DNA of 64,000 bases from Samsonia erythrinae (GCF_004342665.1 NZ_SMBY01000006.1:172465-236464), one strand, 5' to 3'. Positions 10,507 through 23,373 are shown, counted from the stretch's first letter. The notes: generated from the sequence alone by a model not told the origin. A program made the numbers and translations.

Positions 10507-11196
10507 TTACTGCTGGGGAATGTCCTCTTTTTCATACCATTCTTTTAATAACACTTGGCGACGACGAGGATAACGTTGCCCCAACACCGTCATGCTACGG
10601 ATACGTTCAGCCCTGAAATGCCGAAACTGCTGACGACGTTCGCACCATGCGGCAATGATGTGCGTTTGATCGAAGAATCCTAATGCGAACGGCCAGATAA
10701 CGCGGAGAGACTCATTGCCCTGAAGGTCGCAATAAGCGATCGCCGTACGGCGCTCAGCCCGAATCGCGTGACGCAAGGCCGACAAGTCGATAACAACGGC
10801 GGGAGTCACTTCTGCCTTACCGACCAATAGTCCTGAAGAATCGAGCGCATTGCGCAATTCTGGTGGCAATACCGCCGCAATCTTCATCAACGCGTTCCGG
10901 GTGGCGCCCGCCAGACGCTCATCGGTTCTTCGGGCGACCCAACGCGAGCCCAACACCAAGGCTTCGATTTCCTCTTCTGAAAACATCAAGGGAGGCAAAA
11001 TGAACCCCGGACGCAGGATATAACCTAATCCCGCCTCTCCCTCAATGCGCGCGCCCTGCAACTGTAGCGTGGCAATATCACGGTAGACGGTTCTCTGGCT
11101 TACACCTAATTTTTCCGCCAAATAGGCACCCGTTACGGGGAAGCGGTGGTGGCGTAATAGTTGTAAAAGCTCAAGTAAACGCTGTGTTCTGGTCAT
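10507..11196 (-). CDS. YafY-family transcriptional regulator (HTH + WYL)
   Basis: A 229-residue regulator. Residues 1-60 form a DeoR-like winged helix-turn-helix (AEKLGVSQRTVYRDIATLQ). The C-terminal part is a WYL-type ligand-binding domain (RRTAIAYCDLQGNESLRVIWPFALGFFDQTHIIAAWCERRQQFRHFRAERI). The ATG at 11196 has GGGGA five bases upstream and is preferred to the GTG at 11199. WYL-domain regulators often sense nucleotides or other small molecules, but the effector here is unknown. It probably controls the VOC gene immediately downstream. Both fall in the region between carB and folA that is occupied by different genes in E. coli K-12. Confidence 0.88.
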   Translation of the reverse strand: MTRTQRLLELLQLLRHHRFPVTGAYLAEKLGVSQRTVYRDIATLQLQGARIEGEAGLGYILRPGFILPPLMFSEEEIEALVLGSRWVARRTDERLAGATRNALMKIAAVLPPELRNALDSSGLLVGKAEVTPAVVIDLSALRHAIRAERRTAIAYCDLQGNESLRVIWPFALGFFDQTHIIAAWCERRQQFRHFRAERIRSMTVLGQRYPRRRQVLLKEWYEKEDIPQQ

Positions 11197-11292
11197 CACC
11201 GTCCCCAGGTTTCAGGTATAGGAACCCCGCTCAATACCCGCCTGAAAAACTGAGCGGCAGGAAAGAGGATTTCAGGCTAAACAAAAAGACAA

Positions 11293-11324
11293 AAAAGTCA
11301 GCGCTGTCACCAACGCTGACTTTT
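11293..11324 (-). terminator. Intrinsic terminator of carAB
   Basis: An 11-bp perfect stem (AAAAGTCAGCG with CGCTGACTTTT) and a 10-base loop, about 35 bases after the carB stop. On the minus strand it ends in a T run. Confidence 0.85.
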
Positions 11325-11357
11325 GCCATGAGCTTATCGCCTGCCGAAGCCGGTCAA

Positions 11358-14300
11358 TCAGCCTTTAATCATCGCATGCATTTCCTGTACGGATGTCACC
11401 TTCTCCGTCGGGTCGGCGGTTAACGACATCGTCGTGGCGAAACCACCGTTCAGCGTCGTGTCATAGTGCACCTTGTATTGCAGCGCGCTGCGGCGAATCA
11501 GCTTGGAATCTTCAATCGCCTGACGCCCAGCGGTAGTATTGACGATATAGGTATACTCGCCGTTCTTGATGCGGTCCTGAATATGCGGACGACCTTCATG
11601 AACCTTGTTCACCAGACGCGGATTAATGCCTGCCTCACCCAGTTCAATCGCCGTGCCGTGCGTCGCATCCAGCTCAAACCCTTGTTTCAGCAGTTTGGCC
11701 GCCAGATCCACCACGCGGGCTTTATCGCCTTCACGTACCGACAGCAGTGCACGCCCGGTTTTCTTCATGTGCGAGTTACTGCCCAGCATCGCTTTGGCAA
11801 ACGCTTCGGCAAACGTACGGCCCACGCCCATCACTTCACCGGTCGAACGCATTTCCGGCCCCAGAATCGGGTCAACGCCGGGGAACTTGTTGAACGGCAG
11901 CACCACTTCCTTCACCGAGTAGTACGGCGGGATAATTTCGTGGGTGACGCCCTGCTCAGCCAGCGTTTGTCCTGCCATCACACGCGCCGCGACTTTCGCT
12001 AACGGAACACCCGTGGCTTTCGACACAAACGGGACGGTGCGCGCCGCACGCGGGTTCACTTCAATCAGATAAACTTCGTTATCCTTCACCGCAAACTGCA
12101 CGTTCATCAGTCCACGAACGCAGAGTTCGAACGCCAGTTTTTCCACCTGCTGGCGCATCACGTCCTGAATCTCTTTGCTCAGCGTATAAGCCGGCAGCGA
12201 ACACGCTGAGTCACCGGAGTGAACGCCCGCTTGTTCGATGTGCTCCATAATCCCGCCAATCAGTACGCGCTCGCCGTCACAAATCGCATCAACATCGACT
12301 TCAATCGCATCGTCCAGGAAGCGGTCTAACAGAACAGGCGCGTCGTTAGACACGCTGACGGCAGTCTGGAAGTAACGACGCAGATCGGCTTCGTCATACA
12401 CGATCTCCATCGCCCGACCGCCCAGCACATAAGAGGGGCGGACAACCAGCGGGTAGCCAATGCCGCGCGCTTTTTCTACCGCCAGTTCAATCGTCGCGAC
12501 CGTGGCGTTAGCGGGTTGCTTCAGCCCCAGACGATTAACCGCCTGCTGGAAACGCTCGCGGTCTTCCGCACGGTCGATCGCATCCGGGCTGGTGCCGATA
12601 ACCGGTACGCCTGCGGCTTCAAGCGCACGCGCCAGTTTCAGCGGCGTTTGCCCACCGTACTGCACGATAACGCCTTTCGGCTTCTCGATACGGACAATCT
12701 CCAGTACATCTTCCAGCGTTACCGGTTCAAAGTACAAACGGTCAGAGGTATCGTAGTCGGTTGACACCGTTTCCGGGTTGCAGTTAACCATGATGGTTTC
12801 ATAGCCATCTTCACGCAGCGCCAGAGAGGCATGAACGCAGCAGTAGTCAAATTCGATCCCCTGACCGATACGGTTCGGGCCACCGCCTAATACCATAATC
12901 TTGTCACGACCCGAACTCGGATTGGCTTCGCACTCATCTTCATACGTGGAATACATATAAGCCGTATCGGTCGCGAACTCTGCCGCACAGGTATCCACGC
13001 GCTTATACACCGGATGCAGGTCAAACTTGTCACGCAGCTTACGGATTTCACTTTCCGCCACGCCGGCCAGCGTCGCCAGACGCGCATCGGCAAAGCCTTT
13101 ACGCTTCAACATACGCAGGACATCGGCAGTCAGCGCGGTCACGCCTTTTTCCTTAACCTGCTCTTCCAAACGCACCAGTTCCTCAATCTGCACCAGGAAC
13201 CAGCGATCGATATTGGTCAGGTTGAACACGCCGTCAACCGACATCCCGGCACGGAACGCATCCGCGATATACCAGATGCGCTCGGCGCCGGCATCTTTCA
13301 GTTCGCGGCGGATTTTTGTCAGTGCCTCAGGGTCATCCAGATCCACTTTCGGATCGAAACCGGTAGCTCCCACTTCCAGACCGCGCAGAGCTTTCTGCAA
13401 AGACTCCTGCTGCGTGCGGCCAATGGCCATCACTTCGCCCACCGATTTCATCTGCGTGGTCAGGCGGTCATTAGAACCGGCGAATTTTTCAAAGTTAAAG
13501 CGCGGGATCTTGGTGACGACGTAGTCAATGGCCGGTTCAAAGGACGCCGGCGTACGACCACCGGTGATGTCGTTCATCAACTCATCAAGGGTGTATCCTA
13601 CGGCCAGTTTGGCCGCGACTTTGGCAATCGGGAAGCCCGTCGCTTTAGACGCCAATGCGGAAGAGCGGGATACGCGCGGGTTCATTTCAATAACAATCAG
13701 GCGCCCCGTTTTCGGGTTGACGGAGAATTGCACATTGGAACCGCCGGTCTCCACGCCGATTTCACGCAGCACCGCCATCGAGGCGTTACGCATGATTTGA
13801 TATTCTTTATCAGTCAGCGTTTGGGCTGGCGCCACGGTAATAGAGTCACCGGTGTGGATCCCCATGGCATCCAGGTTTTCGATTGAGCAGACGATGATGC
13901 AGTTGTCGTTCTTATCGCGCACCACTTCCATTTCATACTCTTTCCAACCGATCAGCGATTCATCGATCAGCAGCTCTTTGGTCGGAGACAGATCCAGCCC
14001 GCGTTCACAGATCTCTTCGAACTCTTCACGGTTGTAAGCGATCCCGCCGCCGGTGCCTCCCATCGTAAAAGAAGGACGGATAATGCATGGGAAGCCGACA
14101 TCAGCCGCCACGGCCAGCGCTTCTTCCATATTATGCGCAATACCGGAACGGGCCGTATCCAGACCGATCTTCTTCATCGCTTTATCAAAGCGTTGGCGAT
14201 CTTCTGCTTTATCAATCGCATCCGCCGTTGCCCCAATCATGGTCACGCCGAATTCGCTCAGCACGCCCTGACGTTCAAGTTCCAGCGCGCAGTTCAGCGC

Positions 14301-14582
14301 CGTCTGACCGCCCATCGTCGGTAAAATGGCATCCGGACGCTCTTTTTCAATAATTTTACGCACCACTTCCCAATGAATCGGCTCAATGTAGGTCGCATCG
14401 GCCATTTCCGGGTCTGTCATGATCGTTGCCGGGTTGGAGTTCACCAGAATGACGCGGTAACCCTCTTCACGCAGCGCTTTACACGCCTGTGCGCCAGAGT
14501 AGTCAAACTCACACGCCTGACCGATAACAATCGGACCTGCGCCCAGAATCAGGATGCTTTTAATATCTGTACGTTTTGGCAT
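11358..14582 (-). CDS. carB: Carbamoyl-phosphate synthase large subunit CarB
   Basis: CarB makes carbamoyl phosphate from bicarbonate, ammonia delivered by CarA, and two ATP, feeding both arginine and pyrimidine synthesis. The protein is 1074 residues (E. coli 1073). Two homologous ATP-grasp halves are visible, starting [21 protein letters not shown] and [20 protein letters not shown]. Each has a glycine-rich ATP loop ([14 protein letters not shown] in the first; [14 protein letters not shown] in the second) and a metal-ligand ExNPR segment. The C-terminal about 140 residues form the MGS-like allosteric domain where UMP and ornithine act. It follows carA after 14 bases with a gagcg-type ribosome site. 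Confidence 0.98.
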   Translation of the reverse strand: MPKRTDIKSILILGAGPIVIGQACEFDYSGAQACKALREEGYRVILVNSNPATIMTDPEMADATYIEPIHWEVVRKIIEKERPDAILPTMGGQTALNCALELERQGVLSEFGVTMIGATADAIDKAEDRQRFDKAMKKIGLDTARSGIAHNMEEALAVAADVGFPCIIRPSFTMGGTGGGIAYNREEFEEICERGLDLSPTKELLIDESLIGWKEYEMEVVRDKNDNCIIVCSIENLDAMGIHTGDSITVAPAQTLTDKEYQIMRNASMAVLREIGVETGGSNVQFSVNPKTGRLIVIEMNPRVSRSSALASKATGFPIAKVAAKLAVGYTLDELMNDITGGRTPASFEPAIDYVVTKIPRFNFEKFAGSNDRLTTQMKSVGEVMAIGRTQQESLQKALRGLEVGATGFDPKVDLDDPEALTKIRRELKDAGAERIWYIADAFRAGMSVDGVFNLTNIDRWFLVQIEELVRLEEQVKEKGVTALTADVLRMLKRKGFADARLATLAGVAESEIRKLRDKFDLHPVYKRVDTCAAEFATDTAYMYSTYEDECEANPSSGRDKIMVLGGGPNRIGQGIEFDYCCVHASLALREDGYETIMVNCNPETVSTDYDTSDRLYFEPVTLEDVLEIVRIEKPKGVIVQYGGQTPLKLARALEAAGVPVIGTSPDAIDRAEDRERFQQAVNRLGLKQPANATVATIELAVEKARGIGYPLVVRPSYVLGGRAMEIVYDEADLRRYFQTAVSVSNDAPVLLDRFLDDAIEVDVDAICDGERVLIGGIMEHIEQAGVHSGDSACSLPAYTLSKEIQDVMRQQVEKLAFELCVRGLMNVQFAVKDNEVYLIEVNPRAARTVPFVSKATGVPLAKVAARVMAGQTLAEQGVTHEIIPPYYSVKEVVLPFNKFPGVDPILGPEMRSTGEVMGVGRTFAEAFAKAMLGSNSHMKKTGRALLSVREGDKARVVDLAAKLLKQGFELDATHGTAIELGEAGINPRLVNKVHEGRPHIQDRIKNGEYTYIVNTTAGRQAIEDSKLIRRSALQYKVHYDTTLNGGFATTMSLTADPTEKVTSVQEMHAMIKG

Positions 14583-14596
14583 TTTTTCGCTCCTGA

Positions 14597-15745
14597 TTAT
14601 TTAGCCGAAGAACGGTAAGTCTGAATCAAGTCAATAAAGTGGTCGAACAGCGGCGCGGCATCGTGCGGGCCCGGACTCGCTTCCGGGTGCCCCTGAAAGC
14701 TGAACGCCGGCTTATCCGTGCGGTGGATCCCCTGAACCGTATGGTCAAACAAGGATTTATGCGTGACGCGCAGCGTGTCAGGCAGATTATCTTCATCAAC
14801 CGCGAAGCCATGGTTCTGCGCGGTGATCATCACGCAGTTGTTATCCAAATCTTTGACTGGATGGTTGCCGCCGTGGTGACCCAGCTTCATTTTGATGGTC
14901 CTGGCGCCACTCGCCAGCGCCAGCAACTGGTGGCCCAGACAGATACCGAATACCGGAATATCGGTTTCCAGAAAGGTTTTGATCGCGCGAATCGCATAGT
15001 CGCACGGCTCCGGGTCGCCCGGACCGTTAGAGAGGAAAATGCCGTCGGGGTTCAGCTTCAGCACCTCTTCGGCTGGCGTTTGCGCCGGCACAACCGTCAG
15101 CCGACAGCCGCGATCGACCAGCATACGCAGAATATTGCGCTTCACGCCATAGTCATAGGCCACAACATGGTAAGGCAGTTCGCTTTCATGCTTCGCTGCG
15201 GGCAACTCTCCGTCCAGCGTCCAGCTTCCCTGTAACCAACTGTACTTTTCCGCCGTCGTGACTTCTTTCGCCAAATCCATCCCTTTCAATCCCGGGAAGG
15301 CCTTCGCTTTCTCCAGCGCGACGGCCGCATCCGGCTTATCACCGGCAATGATGCAGCCATTCTGTGCGCCTTTTTCACGCAGCAGGCGGGTCAGTTTACG
15401 GGTATCGATATCGGCAATGGCAACGATATTGTTGCGCTTGAGGTATTCAGACAGGCTTTCTTCACTACGGTAGTTACTGGCAATCAGCGGTAAATCGCGG
15501 ATGACCAGTCCCTGAGCCTGTACAGCGGGAGATTCTTCATCGGCTTCATTAGCGCCGACATTACCAATATGGGGATAAGTGAGAGTGACAATCTGGCGGG
15601 AATAGGAAGGATCAGTGAGGATTTCTTGATAACCGGTCATCGACGTATTGAAGACCACTTCCCCCACTGCCGCACCTTCTGCCCCAATGGCCCGACCGTG
15701 GAATTGGGTTCCGTCTTCCAGAACCAATAGCGCTGACTTAATCAA
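14597..15745 (-). CDS. carA: Carbamoyl-phosphate synthase small subunit CarA (TTG start)
   Basis: CarA hydrolyses glutamine and channels ammonia to CarB. With the TTG at 15745 the protein is 382 residues, exactly the E. coli length. That TTG is preceded by GGAGGG and followed by the family N-terminus [17 protein letters not shown] longer frame upstream to 15772 lacks that support. The class I glutaminase triad is present: Cys in [14 protein letters not shown] (about C269) and His/Glu in GHPEASPG (about H353, E355). The upstream region carries two ArgR-type boxes immediately before the ribosome site, as in the E. coli carAB P2 promoter. Confidence 0.97.
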   Translation of the reverse strand: MIKSALLVLEDGTQFHGRAIGAEGAAVGEVVFNTSMTGYQEILTDPSYSRQIVTLTYPHIGNVGANEADEESPAVQAQGLVIRDLPLIASNYRSEESLSEYLKRNNIVAIADIDTRKLTRLLREKGAQNGCIIAGDKPDAAVALEKAKAFPGLKGMDLAKEVTTAEKYSWLQGSWTLDGELPAAKHESELPYHVVAYDYGVKRNILRMLVDRGCRLTVVPAQTPAEEVLKLNPDGIFLSNGPGDPEPCDYAIRAIKTFLETDIPVFGICLGHQLLALASGARTIKMKLGHHGGNHPVKDLDNNCVMITAQNHGFAVDEDNLPDTLRVTHKSLFDHTVQGIHRTDKPAFSFQGHPEASPGPHDAAPLFDHFIDLIQTYRSSAK

Positions 15746-15757
15746 AACACCCTCCAA

Positions 15758-15794
15758 GGAATAAACAATCACATTATTTGCATATTAATTCAGA
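15758..15794 (-). promoter_or_regulatory. Tandem ArgR (ARG) boxes of carAB
   Basis: Read on the minus strand, TGAATTAATATGCA (15779-15792) matches the TGAATwwwwATTCA ARG-box consensus with one change. A weaker second box ending TTTATTC lies at 15758-15775. The pair directly upstream of the carA ribosome site mirrors the arginine-repressed P2 promoter of E. coli. Binding is inferred from sequence only. Confidence 0.65.
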
Positions 15795-16126
15795 TTCGAG
15801 CCACTAAATCAATGCAAAAACGACCTGTAAGGTTAATTTTTGGCAAATTGCGCGCATTTTAATGAGGGTCTTCATGATTGTCCACTCAAACCGTTTTTTT
15901 TCCCTTATTTTTACGCTCTCCGGGATGAATAGCCGTCCATCGACGTAAAAAACCATATCAACTCTGACAAGTAAACGGTTGCGAGACAACATCATTAAAA
16001 TCAGGGTAACAAATCGCCAGCATCGCGGGTTTCAGGAATAATACAGGTCGACACCGCCTCAAAAACCGGATAAAACACAATTAAAAAGGCATCAGAAAGA
16101 AAAATCAACCCAAGAAAGACAAAATA
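15795..16126. promoter_or_regulatory. carAB upstream control region
   Basis: An AT-rich stretch between the carA ARG boxes and the dapB terminator. By analogy with E. coli it should hold the distal, pyrimidine-controlled P1 promoter; a TTGCCA on the minus strand (15839-15844) is a possible -35 element, but I see no convincing -10 at the right distance. Short frames here look non-coding. Confidence 0.4.
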
Positions 16127-16127
16127 A

Positions 16128-16154
16128 AAGGTGGTTACAAAAATAACCACCTTT
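16128..16154 (-). terminator. Intrinsic terminator of dapB
   Basis: An 8-bp stem GGTGGTTA/TAACCACC with a CAAAAA loop, extended by AAA/TTT. It lies about 40 bases after the dapB stop and is followed by a T-rich tract on the minus strand. Confidence 0.8.
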
Positions 16155-16190
16155 ATCAATAAGATAAAATCACATAAATAAAATAAAAAA

Positions 16191-17284
<1,094 letters not shown>

Positions 17285-17310
17285 AAAACGACAGGGCGCC
17301 GGCCCTGTCG
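17285..17310 (-). terminator. Intrinsic terminator of the ribF-ispH operon
   Basis: A perfect 8-bp stem CGACAGGG/CCCTGTCG with a six-base loop, followed on the minus strand by TTTT. It lies 13 bases past the ispH stop. Confidence 0.85.
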
Positions 17311-17322
17311 CAAGAAGCATAT

Positions 17323-18273
17323 TTAGTCGACCAGCCTGACGTCGACACGTAGCTCTTTTGGCACTTCAAAGACGATATTTTCTTCACGCCCCTGCATTTC
17401 AACAGCAACCTTGCCGCCTAATGCTTTCAGCCGCTGGATCACCTGTTGTACCAGAATATCCGGTGCGGATGCGCCTGCGGTTACTCCAACATGCGAAGCG
17501 CCATCTACCCATGACTCTTGGATGTCTTCCGCTGAATCAATCAGGTAAGCCGCTTTCCCTGCTCTCTGTGCCAATTCAGCAAGACGGTTGGAGTTTGAGG
17601 AATTTTTAGAGCCCACAACGAACACAACATCTGCCTTATCCGACAAATGGCGAACGGCTTCCTGACGGTTGGTCGTGGCATAACAGATATCATCTTTACG
17701 CGGACCAACAATCTGCGGGAAACGCTCACGTAGCGCATCAATCACCGCAGAGGTGTCATCAACAGACAGCGTGGTTTGCGTCATAAAGCACAGGTTGCTT
17801 TCATCTTTTACCTGTAGTTGCCAGACATCTTCGGGGGATTCCACCAGATACATGCCACCATCCGCATTGCTGTACTGCCCCATCGTCCCTTCAACTTCAG
17901 GGTGTCCGGCATGCCCGATAAGAATCGCTTCTATGCCTTTCTTACTGGCTCTGGCCACTTCCATATGGACTTTCGTCACCAGCGGGCAGGTCGCATCGAA
18001 CACCGTCAGGTCGCGGCTTTTTGCCTCGGCGCGCACCGCCTGAGAGACGCCGTGCGCGGAGAAGATCAGAATCGCGCCGTCCGGCACCTCTTCAATTTGC
18101 TCAATAAAAATGGCGCCGCGCTCGCGCAGGCCATTCACGACATAGCGGTTGTGAACCACTTCATGGCGCACGTAGATCGGCGTACCAAAAAGCGCCAGAG
18201 CACGCTCAACAATACTGATGGCACGATCGACTCCGGCACAAAAACCGCGCGGATTAGCCAGCAGGATCTGCAT
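17323..18273 (-). CDS. ispH: 4-hydroxy-3-methylbut-2-enyl diphosphate reductase IspH
   Basis: IspH is the last enzyme of the MEP isoprenoid pathway, a 4Fe-4S protein that makes IPP and DMAPP from HMBPP. The protein is 316 residues, the E. coli length. Its three cluster cysteines are in [11 protein letters not shown] (C12), [11 protein letters not shown] (about C96) and [11 protein letters not shown] (about C197). The catalytic Glu and flanking residues lie in the [13 protein letters not shown] region near 120-130. The ATG is inside the 3' end of fkpB (20-base overlap) but has a near-perfect aggaggt ribosome site, so it can be initiated independently. It is the last gene of the ribF-ileS-lspA-fkpB-ispH operon. 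Confidence 0.98.
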   Translation of the reverse strand: MQILLANPRGFCAGVDRAISIVERALALFGTPIYVRHEVVHNRYVVNGLRERGAIFIEQIEEVPDGAILIFSAHGVSQAVRAEAKSRDLTVFDATCPLVTKVHMEVARASKKGIEAILIGHAGHPEVEGTMGQYSNADGGMYLVESPEDVWQLQVKDESNLCFMTQTTLSVDDTSAVIDALRERFPQIVGPRKDDICYATTNRQEAVRHLSDKADVVFVVGSKNSSNSNRLAELAQRAGKAAYLIDSAEDIQESWVDGASHVGVTAGASAPDILVQQVIQRLKALGGKVAVEMQGREENIVFEVPKELRVDVRLVD

Positions 18274-18727
18274 GCACTACCTCCTGTTGTTCGGGGTCGA
18301 TATCCAATATTTCAAGATCGAAGGTAATCGTCTGGCCGGATAACGGGTGGTTGAAATCCACGGTGATCGACTCTTCAGTCACATCACGGATAATACCCGG
18401 CATGTCGTTCCCGCCAACACCGCTGAATAGCATAATTGTGCCGACATCCGGCACGCCGGTCTGAGCGAAGTCACGACGTAAGAAATATTGAATCAGGTTA
18501 GGGTTGGTCGGCCCAAAGGCCGACTCCGGCGGCAGCGTAAACTCACGCCTATCGCCACGTTTCAACCCTAACAGGTTGTGTTCCAGCGCGTCAGACAGGC
18601 TGCCGTCACCCAGTCGGAACAGCGCGGGTTTGCCACGTTCTCGCGTGGATTCAGCCACCGCGCCATCTTCCAGCGTCAGAATAAAATGCACCAGCACCGC
18701 GCTGTTGTGCTGCACTGTCTCAGACAT
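18254..18727 (-). CDS. fkpB: FKBP-type peptidyl-prolyl isomerase FkpB (SlpA)
   Basis: A cytoplasmic FKBP-type prolyl isomerase and chaperone of 157 residues (E. coli 149). The SlyD-like layout is visible: [18 protein letters not shown] at the start, [13 protein letters not shown], an insert-in-flap domain in the middle, and the [18 protein letters not shown] signature near the end. The ATG at 18727 overlaps the lspA stop by one base (TGATG). A TTG at 18730 would extend the frame but is not needed. The C-terminus runs about eight residues past the E. coli end ([11 protein letters not shown]), which produces the 20-base overlap with ispH. Confidence 0.94.
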   Translation of the reverse strand: MSETVQHNSAVLVHFILTLEDGAVAESTRERGKPALFRLGDGSLSDALEHNLLGLKRGDRREFTLPPESAFGPTNPNLIQYFLRRDFAQTGVPDVGTIMLFSGVGGNDMPGIIRDVTEESITVDFNHPLSGQTITFDLEILDIDPEQQEVVHADPAG

Positions 18728-19239
18728 CAACGACCCTTTTGCTTAACGGTATCAGTATCGTCATGCGTACTAAAAAAACCTTCCAGTACGATGAGCGCCG
18801 CACCGATACAAATCGCGGTATCGGCCAGATTAAACGTGGCGAAATGCCAGTCACCCACATAGAAGTCGATGAAATCGACAACAAATCCGTGCCATGTCCG
18901 ATCGAACAGATTGCCCAGCGCGCCGCCGATAATCAGCGAATACGCAACATTGTTCAGCTTCTGCTTGACGCTACCACGGTACATCATCACTAGCAGCGCA
19001 ATGACGATCGCAATCGCGATACCGGCAAAGAACCAGCGTTGCCAGCCTCCTTTGTCCGCCAGAAAGCTAAAGGCCGCGCCGTAGTTACGGGCATAGTGCA
19101 GATTCAGAGAAGGCAGCACCGGCACCGTCTCACCCAGTGAAAAATGGGCAAGAATCCACTGCTTGCTGCCCAGATCGACAACTAAAACCAGTAACGCCAG
19201 CCAGAGCCAGCAGAGTCCACTCGAACAGATTTTATTCAT
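18727..19239 (-). CDS. lspA: Lipoprotein signal peptidase LspA
   Basis: LspA is the inner-membrane aspartyl protease that cleaves prolipoprotein signal peptides after lipidation; globomycin targets it. The protein is 170 residues (E. coli 164). Four membrane segments are visible, and both catalytic aspartates are present in GALGNLFDR and NLADTAI. The conserved [14 protein letters not shown] motif lies near 48-61. Its start overlaps the ileS stop by one base and its stop overlaps fkpB by one base, so the three genes are translationally linked. Confidence 0.97.
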   Translation of the reverse strand: MNKICSSGLCWLWLALLVLVVDLGSKQWILAHFSLGETVPVLPSLNLHYARNYGAAFSFLADKGGWQRWFFAGIAIAIVIALLVMMYRGSVKQKLNNVAYSLIIGGALGNLFDRTWHGFVVDFIDFYVGDWHFATFNLADTAICIGAALIVLEGFFSTHDDTDTVKQKGR

Positions 19240-22052
19240 CAGACAAATTTACGCTCTTCGCCGTTGCCGCCCACGTTAGTCGCACAGCGACCACAGACTT
19301 CAGGATGATCGGCGTTGCTACCGATATCCGTCTCGTAATGCCAGCAGCGTGGACACTTGTGCCCTTCTGCCTCACTTAAGGCAATTTTCAGTCCGGTGAG
19401 TTCCGTTTCCTGCGCGCTTTCCGGTGCATTTTCATAACGTTCCACCCGCGCTTTCGACGTCAGGAGCGCAAAGTGCAGTTCCTGACGCAGCTGATTCAAT
19501 TTACCTGCCAGATTGGCATCGGCATACAACGTGACGGCGGCTTCCAGCGAACCACCGATGCGCTTGTCATTACGAGCCTGCTCAATGACTTTGTTCACTT
19601 CACTACGTACTTTCAGAATATCTGTCCAGAACGCATCGTTCATGGTTTCCGCGGCATCCAGCCCGAACAAACCGTCATACCACTCTTCGGTAAAGACGTA
19701 CTGCGCACGCTCGCCCGGCAGATAATTCCAGATTTCATCCGCCGTGAAGGACATAATCGGCGCCATCCAGCGTACCAGCGCTTCCGAGATATGATACAGC
19801 GCCGTCTGACAGCTACGGCGTGCGACGCTATCGCTTTTGGCCGTGTACTGACGATCTTTAATAATATCCAGATAGAACGAACCCATCTCGATCGAGCAGA
19901 ACTGCATCAGACGCTGTACTACGCGGTGGAAATCATAGCTTTCATACGCATCGATAATCTCTTCCTGTGCGGCTTTCGCACAGCCCACCGCCCAGCGATC
20001 CAGCACCACCATGTCTTCCGGTTTCACCTTATGTTGCTGCGGATCGAACCCATTCAGGTTTGCGAGCAGGAAGCGCGCCGTGTTGCGAATACGACGGTAA
20101 GCATCGGCGGAACGCTTCAGAATTTCATCAGATACCGCAATTTCACCGGAGTAATCCGTTGAACCGATCCACAGACGCAGAATGTCGGCGCCCAGCTTAT
20201 TCATCACGTCCTGCGGGCTAACGGTATTCCCGATCGACTTGGACATCTTGCGCCCCTGACCATCCACGGTAAACCCGTGGGTCAGCACCTGACGGTAAGG
20301 CGCTTTGCCTTTGATCGCGGTGGAAATCATCAGAGAAGACATGAACCAGCCGCGATGTTGGTCAGAACCTTCCAGATACATATCCGCCGCGTGGCCGTTA
20401 AATTCAGGACGCACATCCACGACCGATGCATGGGTGGACCCGGAATCGAACCACACATCCAGCGTATCCGGCACTTTGACGTAGCTATCGGCATCTGCGC
20501 CCAGCACCTCAGCCGGATCGAGATCCCACCATGCCTGAATGCCGTCCACCTCAACACGCTGCGCCACGGCTTCAATCAGCTCAGCGGTACGCGGGTGCAG
20601 CTCTTCCGTCTCTTTATGAACAAATAGCGACATGGGGACACCCCAGGTACGCTGACGGGAGATACACCAGTCAGGACGGTTGGCGACCATCGATTCAATA
20701 CGCGCCTGCCCCCAATCCGGGATCCACTGCACGCCTTTGATTTCAGCCAGAGACTGTTTACGCAGGCCCTTTTGATCCATACTGACAAACCATTGCGGCG
20801 TCGCGCGGAAAATGATCGGCGACTTATGACGCCAGCAGCACGGGTAGCTGTGCTGTAATTTCTCTACGTGCAGCAACATGCCCTTTTCACGCAGGATGTC
20901 AACGACCACATCATTGGCTTTGAAAACAAATTTGCCATCCAGTTCAGGATAGGTGCCGCTGAGGTAACAGCCGTTCGGCCCAACCGGGTTGGCGATTTCC
21001 AGATTGTACTTCTGGCTGATCACATAGTCGTCAGGACCGTGTCCACCGGCGGTGTGTACCGCACCCGTACCCGCGTCCAGCGTGACGTGGTCGCCCAGAA
21101 TCGCCGGTACATCAAAGCTCAGGAATGGATGTTTGAAGCGCAGCAGCTCAAGATCGGCGCCTTTACAGTCGCCCAACACGATCCACTGGGTCACGCCGAT
21201 GCGTTTCATCACGCTTTCAACCAGATCGGCCGCCAGAATCAGCGCCTGTCCGTCAATCTGCACCAGTTGATAATCGAACTCCGCATTCAGTGAGATCGCG
21301 CGGTTTGCCGGCAGCGTCCACGGTGTCGTCGTCCAGATCACCAGTGAGACGGGGCCGTCGACATGACGCACGCCGAATTTGGCGATGACCGCCGCGACGT
21401 CGCTGGCGTTAAACGCGACATCAATGGATGGAGAGGTTTTGTCGTAATATTCCACTTCCGCTTCCGCCAGCGCGGAACCGCAGTCCGCACACCAGTGAAC
21501 CGGCTTGGCGCCTTTGTGCAGGTGGCCGTTCTCAATGATACGGCCCAGCGCGCGGATAATGTTCGCTTCGGTTTTGAAATCCATCGTCAGGTAAGGACGA
21601 TCCCAATCGCCCAGCACCCCGAGACGGATGAAGTCGGCTTTCTGGCCGGCAACCTGCTCCGCCGCGTATTTACGGCACTCGGCGCGGAATTCCGCGGCGC
21701 TGACTTTCTCGCCCGGCTTACCGACCAGCTGTTCCACTTTCAGTTCAATTGGCAGACCGTGGCAGTCCCAACCCGGCACATAGGGTGAATCGTAACCAGA
21801 CAGTCCTTTCGATTTAACGATAATGTCTTTCAGAATCTTGTTAACCGAGTGACCAATATGAATGCTGCCGTTCGCGTAGGGAGGGCCATCATGCAGAATG
21901 AAGGTTTTTTTCCCCTTCTTCGCATTACGAATAATCCCGTACAGATCCTGTTCATACCAACGTTTCAGCATGTCAGGTTCGCGCTTGGCCAGATCGCCAC
22001 GCATCGGGAACCCTGTTTCCGGCAAGTTCAGGGTAGTCTTATAGTCACTCAT
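19239..22052 (-). CDS. ileS: Isoleucine-tRNA ligase IleS
   Basis: A class I aminoacyl-tRNA synthetase of 937 residues (E. coli 938). The HIGH motif appears as [15 protein letters not shown] near residue 60-75, and KMSKS as [15 protein letters not shown] near 600. The CP1 editing domain lies between them, with [12 protein letters not shown] and the editing-site segment [18 protein letters not shown]-terminal zinc module closes the protein with CPRCWH and CGRCATN. It follows ribF by 31 bases and shares one base with lspA, the standard enterobacterial order. Confidence 0.98.
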   Translation of the reverse strand: MSDYKTTLNLPETGFPMRGDLAKREPDMLKRWYEQDLYGIIRNAKKGKKTFILHDGPPYANGSIHIGHSVNKILKDIIVKSKGLSGYDSPYVPGWDCHGLPIELKVEQLVGKPGEKVSAAEFRAECRKYAAEQVAGQKADFIRLGVLGDWDRPYLTMDFKTEANIIRALGRIIENGHLHKGAKPVHWCADCGSALAEAEVEYYDKTSPSIDVAFNASDVAAVIAKFGVRHVDGPVSLVIWTTTPWTLPANRAISLNAEFDYQLVQIDGQALILAADLVESVMKRIGVTQWIVLGDCKGADLELLRFKHPFLSFDVPAILGDHVTLDAGTGAVHTAGGHGPDDYVISQKYNLEIANPVGPNGCYLSGTYPELDGKFVFKANDVVVDILREKGMLLHVEKLQHSYPCCWRHKSPIIFRATPQWFVSMDQKGLRKQSLAEIKGVQWIPDWGQARIESMVANRPDWCISRQRTWGVPMSLFVHKETEELHPRTAELIEAVAQRVEVDGIQAWWDLDPAEVLGADADSYVKVPDTLDVWFDSGSTHASVVDVRPEFNGHAADMYLEGSDQHRGWFMSSLMISTAIKGKAPYRQVLTHGFTVDGQGRKMSKSIGNTVSPQDVMNKLGADILRLWIGSTDYSGEIAVSDEILKRSADAYRRIRNTARFLLANLNGFDPQQHKVKPEDMVVLDRWAVGCAKAAQEEIIDAYESYDFHRVVQRLMQFCSIEMGSFYLDIIKDRQYTAKSDSVARRSCQTALYHISEALVRWMAPIMSFTADEIWNYLPGERAQYVFTEEWYDGLFGLDAAETMNDAFWTDILKVRSEVNKVIEQARNDKRIGGSLEAAVTLYADANLAGKLNQLRQELHFALLTSKARVERYENAPESAQETELTGLKIALSEAEGHKCPRCWHYETDIGSNADHPEVCGRCATNVGGNGEERKFV

Positions 22053-22083
22053 TAGATTCTCGATTTCGTTTCGGCTAGAAAAA

Positions 22084-23025
22084 TTAAACCGGTGTCTGTA
22101 ACCCGAAAAAGCTCCGGGCTGTCACCACATCATCAGCGATTTGCTGTTTTAACGCGTCAAGCGACGCAAAGCGCTGTTCATTACGGATCTTTTTACGCAG
22201 TACCACTTCAATGTGACGACCATAGAGATCCATCGTCACGTCCAGCAAATGCACTTCAAGCTGCTGGCGTTTGTCCCCGGTGACGGTCGGGCGCGTACCA
22301 ATATTGGCGACGCCCGGTAGCGGTTCTGGCCCCAGCCCATAAACGCTGACGGCATACACGCCGCTAACCGGGGAAACCTGACGTTTCAACGGCAGGTTGG
22401 CGGTGGGGAACCCAATGGTTCGTCCCAGTGCTTTGCCATGTTCCACACGCCCGGAAATGCTATAAGGGTGCCCCAGCAAACTTTCCGCCAGCGCTAATTG
22501 ATCATGGCGGAGGGCCTCGCGTACGGCGGTACTACTGACCCGCCGACCGCCGTTACAGAATGAATCGGTGCTGATAACATCAAAACCCGCTTCATTCCCA
22601 GCCTTCTGTAATAACAGGAAATCTCCCTGACGACCAGCCCCGAAGCGGAAGTCATCTCCCACCACCAGAAACTTCACGCCCAGTTTCTTTACCAACAGGG
22701 AAGAAACGAACGTCTGTGCATCTATGGCGGCAAAACGCGCGTCAAACCTGACACACAACAGGTAGTCAATGCCGGCCTGCGCCAGATATTTCACCTTGTC
22801 ACGCAGGCGCGTCAGGCGCGCAGGGGCCTTTTCTGCGGCGAAGAGCTCCAGCGGTTGCGGCTCAAAAATCATCACCATCACCGGCAACCCGCGCGCGCGT
22901 CCCTCCTGCTTCAGTCGTTCAAGCAGCATTTGATGACCGAGGTGTACACCGTCAAAATTCCCAATAGTGATCACACAGCCGTAATGGTGCGCCCTAAGAT
23001 TGTGTATACCGCGAATTAGCTGCAT
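22084..23025 (-). CDS. ribF: Bifunctional riboflavin kinase / FAD synthetase RibF
   Basis: RibF phosphorylates riboflavin to FMN and adenylylates FMN to FAD. With the ATG at 23025 it is 313 residues, the E. coli length. The N-terminal FAD-synthetase domain shows [15 protein letters not shown] (nucleotidyltransferase HxGH-type motif near 24-31) and [15 protein letters not shown]. The C-terminal kinase domain shows [11 protein letters not shown] and [12 protein letters not shown] longer upstream frame (to 23151) has no family match. It is the first gene of the operon and is divergent from rpsT across about 425 non-coding bases. Confidence 0.97.
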   Translation of the reverse strand: MQLIRGIHNLRAHHYGCVITIGNFDGVHLGHQMLLERLKQEGRARGLPVMVMIFEPQPLELFAAEKAPARLTRLRDKVKYLAQAGIDYLLCVRFDARFAAIDAQTFVSSLLVKKLGVKFLVVGDDFRFGAGRQGDFLLLQKAGNEAGFDVISTDSFCNGGRRVSSTAVREALRHDQLALAESLLGHPYSISGRVEHGKALGRTIGFPTANLPLKRQVSPVSGVYAVSVYGLGPEPLPGVANIGTRPTVTGDKRQQLEVHLLDVTMDLYGRHIEVVLRKKIRNEQRFASLDALKQQIADDVVTARSFFGLQTPV

Positions 23026-23373
23026 GGCTGGCCCGGAACAAAGGGTTAATATTATGGAAATCGGCGGATTATACCTTGTACAGCGAGTAAGGTTAACCTG
23101 CGATTCGCGCCTTTTGCCGCCGCCCTCTAAATCGTCTCGGGATTCGCTCATTTTTTAGCTGAATCATCGGTAAATGACCGCCAGGGACAGAATATCCAGA
23201 TGGCAGATAACGTACACAGTCCGACTTTACCGAGAACAGACAGAGTATTATCAAATTCAGGACGAATTTATGATGCGAAAAGCTGTATTCCACCGCGTGA
23301 AGCTGTTAAAATCCTGCGCCATCACAACGTAACAAGCGTCGACGTACAAACGGCGCTTATTTGCACAAATCCA
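23026..23373. promoter_or_regulatory. Divergent intergenic region ribF / rpsT
   Basis: It should contain the ribF promoter on the minus strand and any upstream rpsT promoter. Two frames of about 60 residues (23093-23293 minus and 23200-23391 plus) have no ribosome site or recognisable family, and the plus one runs into the rpsT -35 element. I take them as chance frames. Confidence 0.4.

Noticed and set aside
13014..13886. 290-residue open frame antisense to carB
   Set aside because: Shadow of carB; composition rich in R, H and Q, no ribosome site and no recognisable domain.
19473..20162. 229-residue open frame antisense to ileS
   Set aside because: Shadow of ileS; no motif or start signal.
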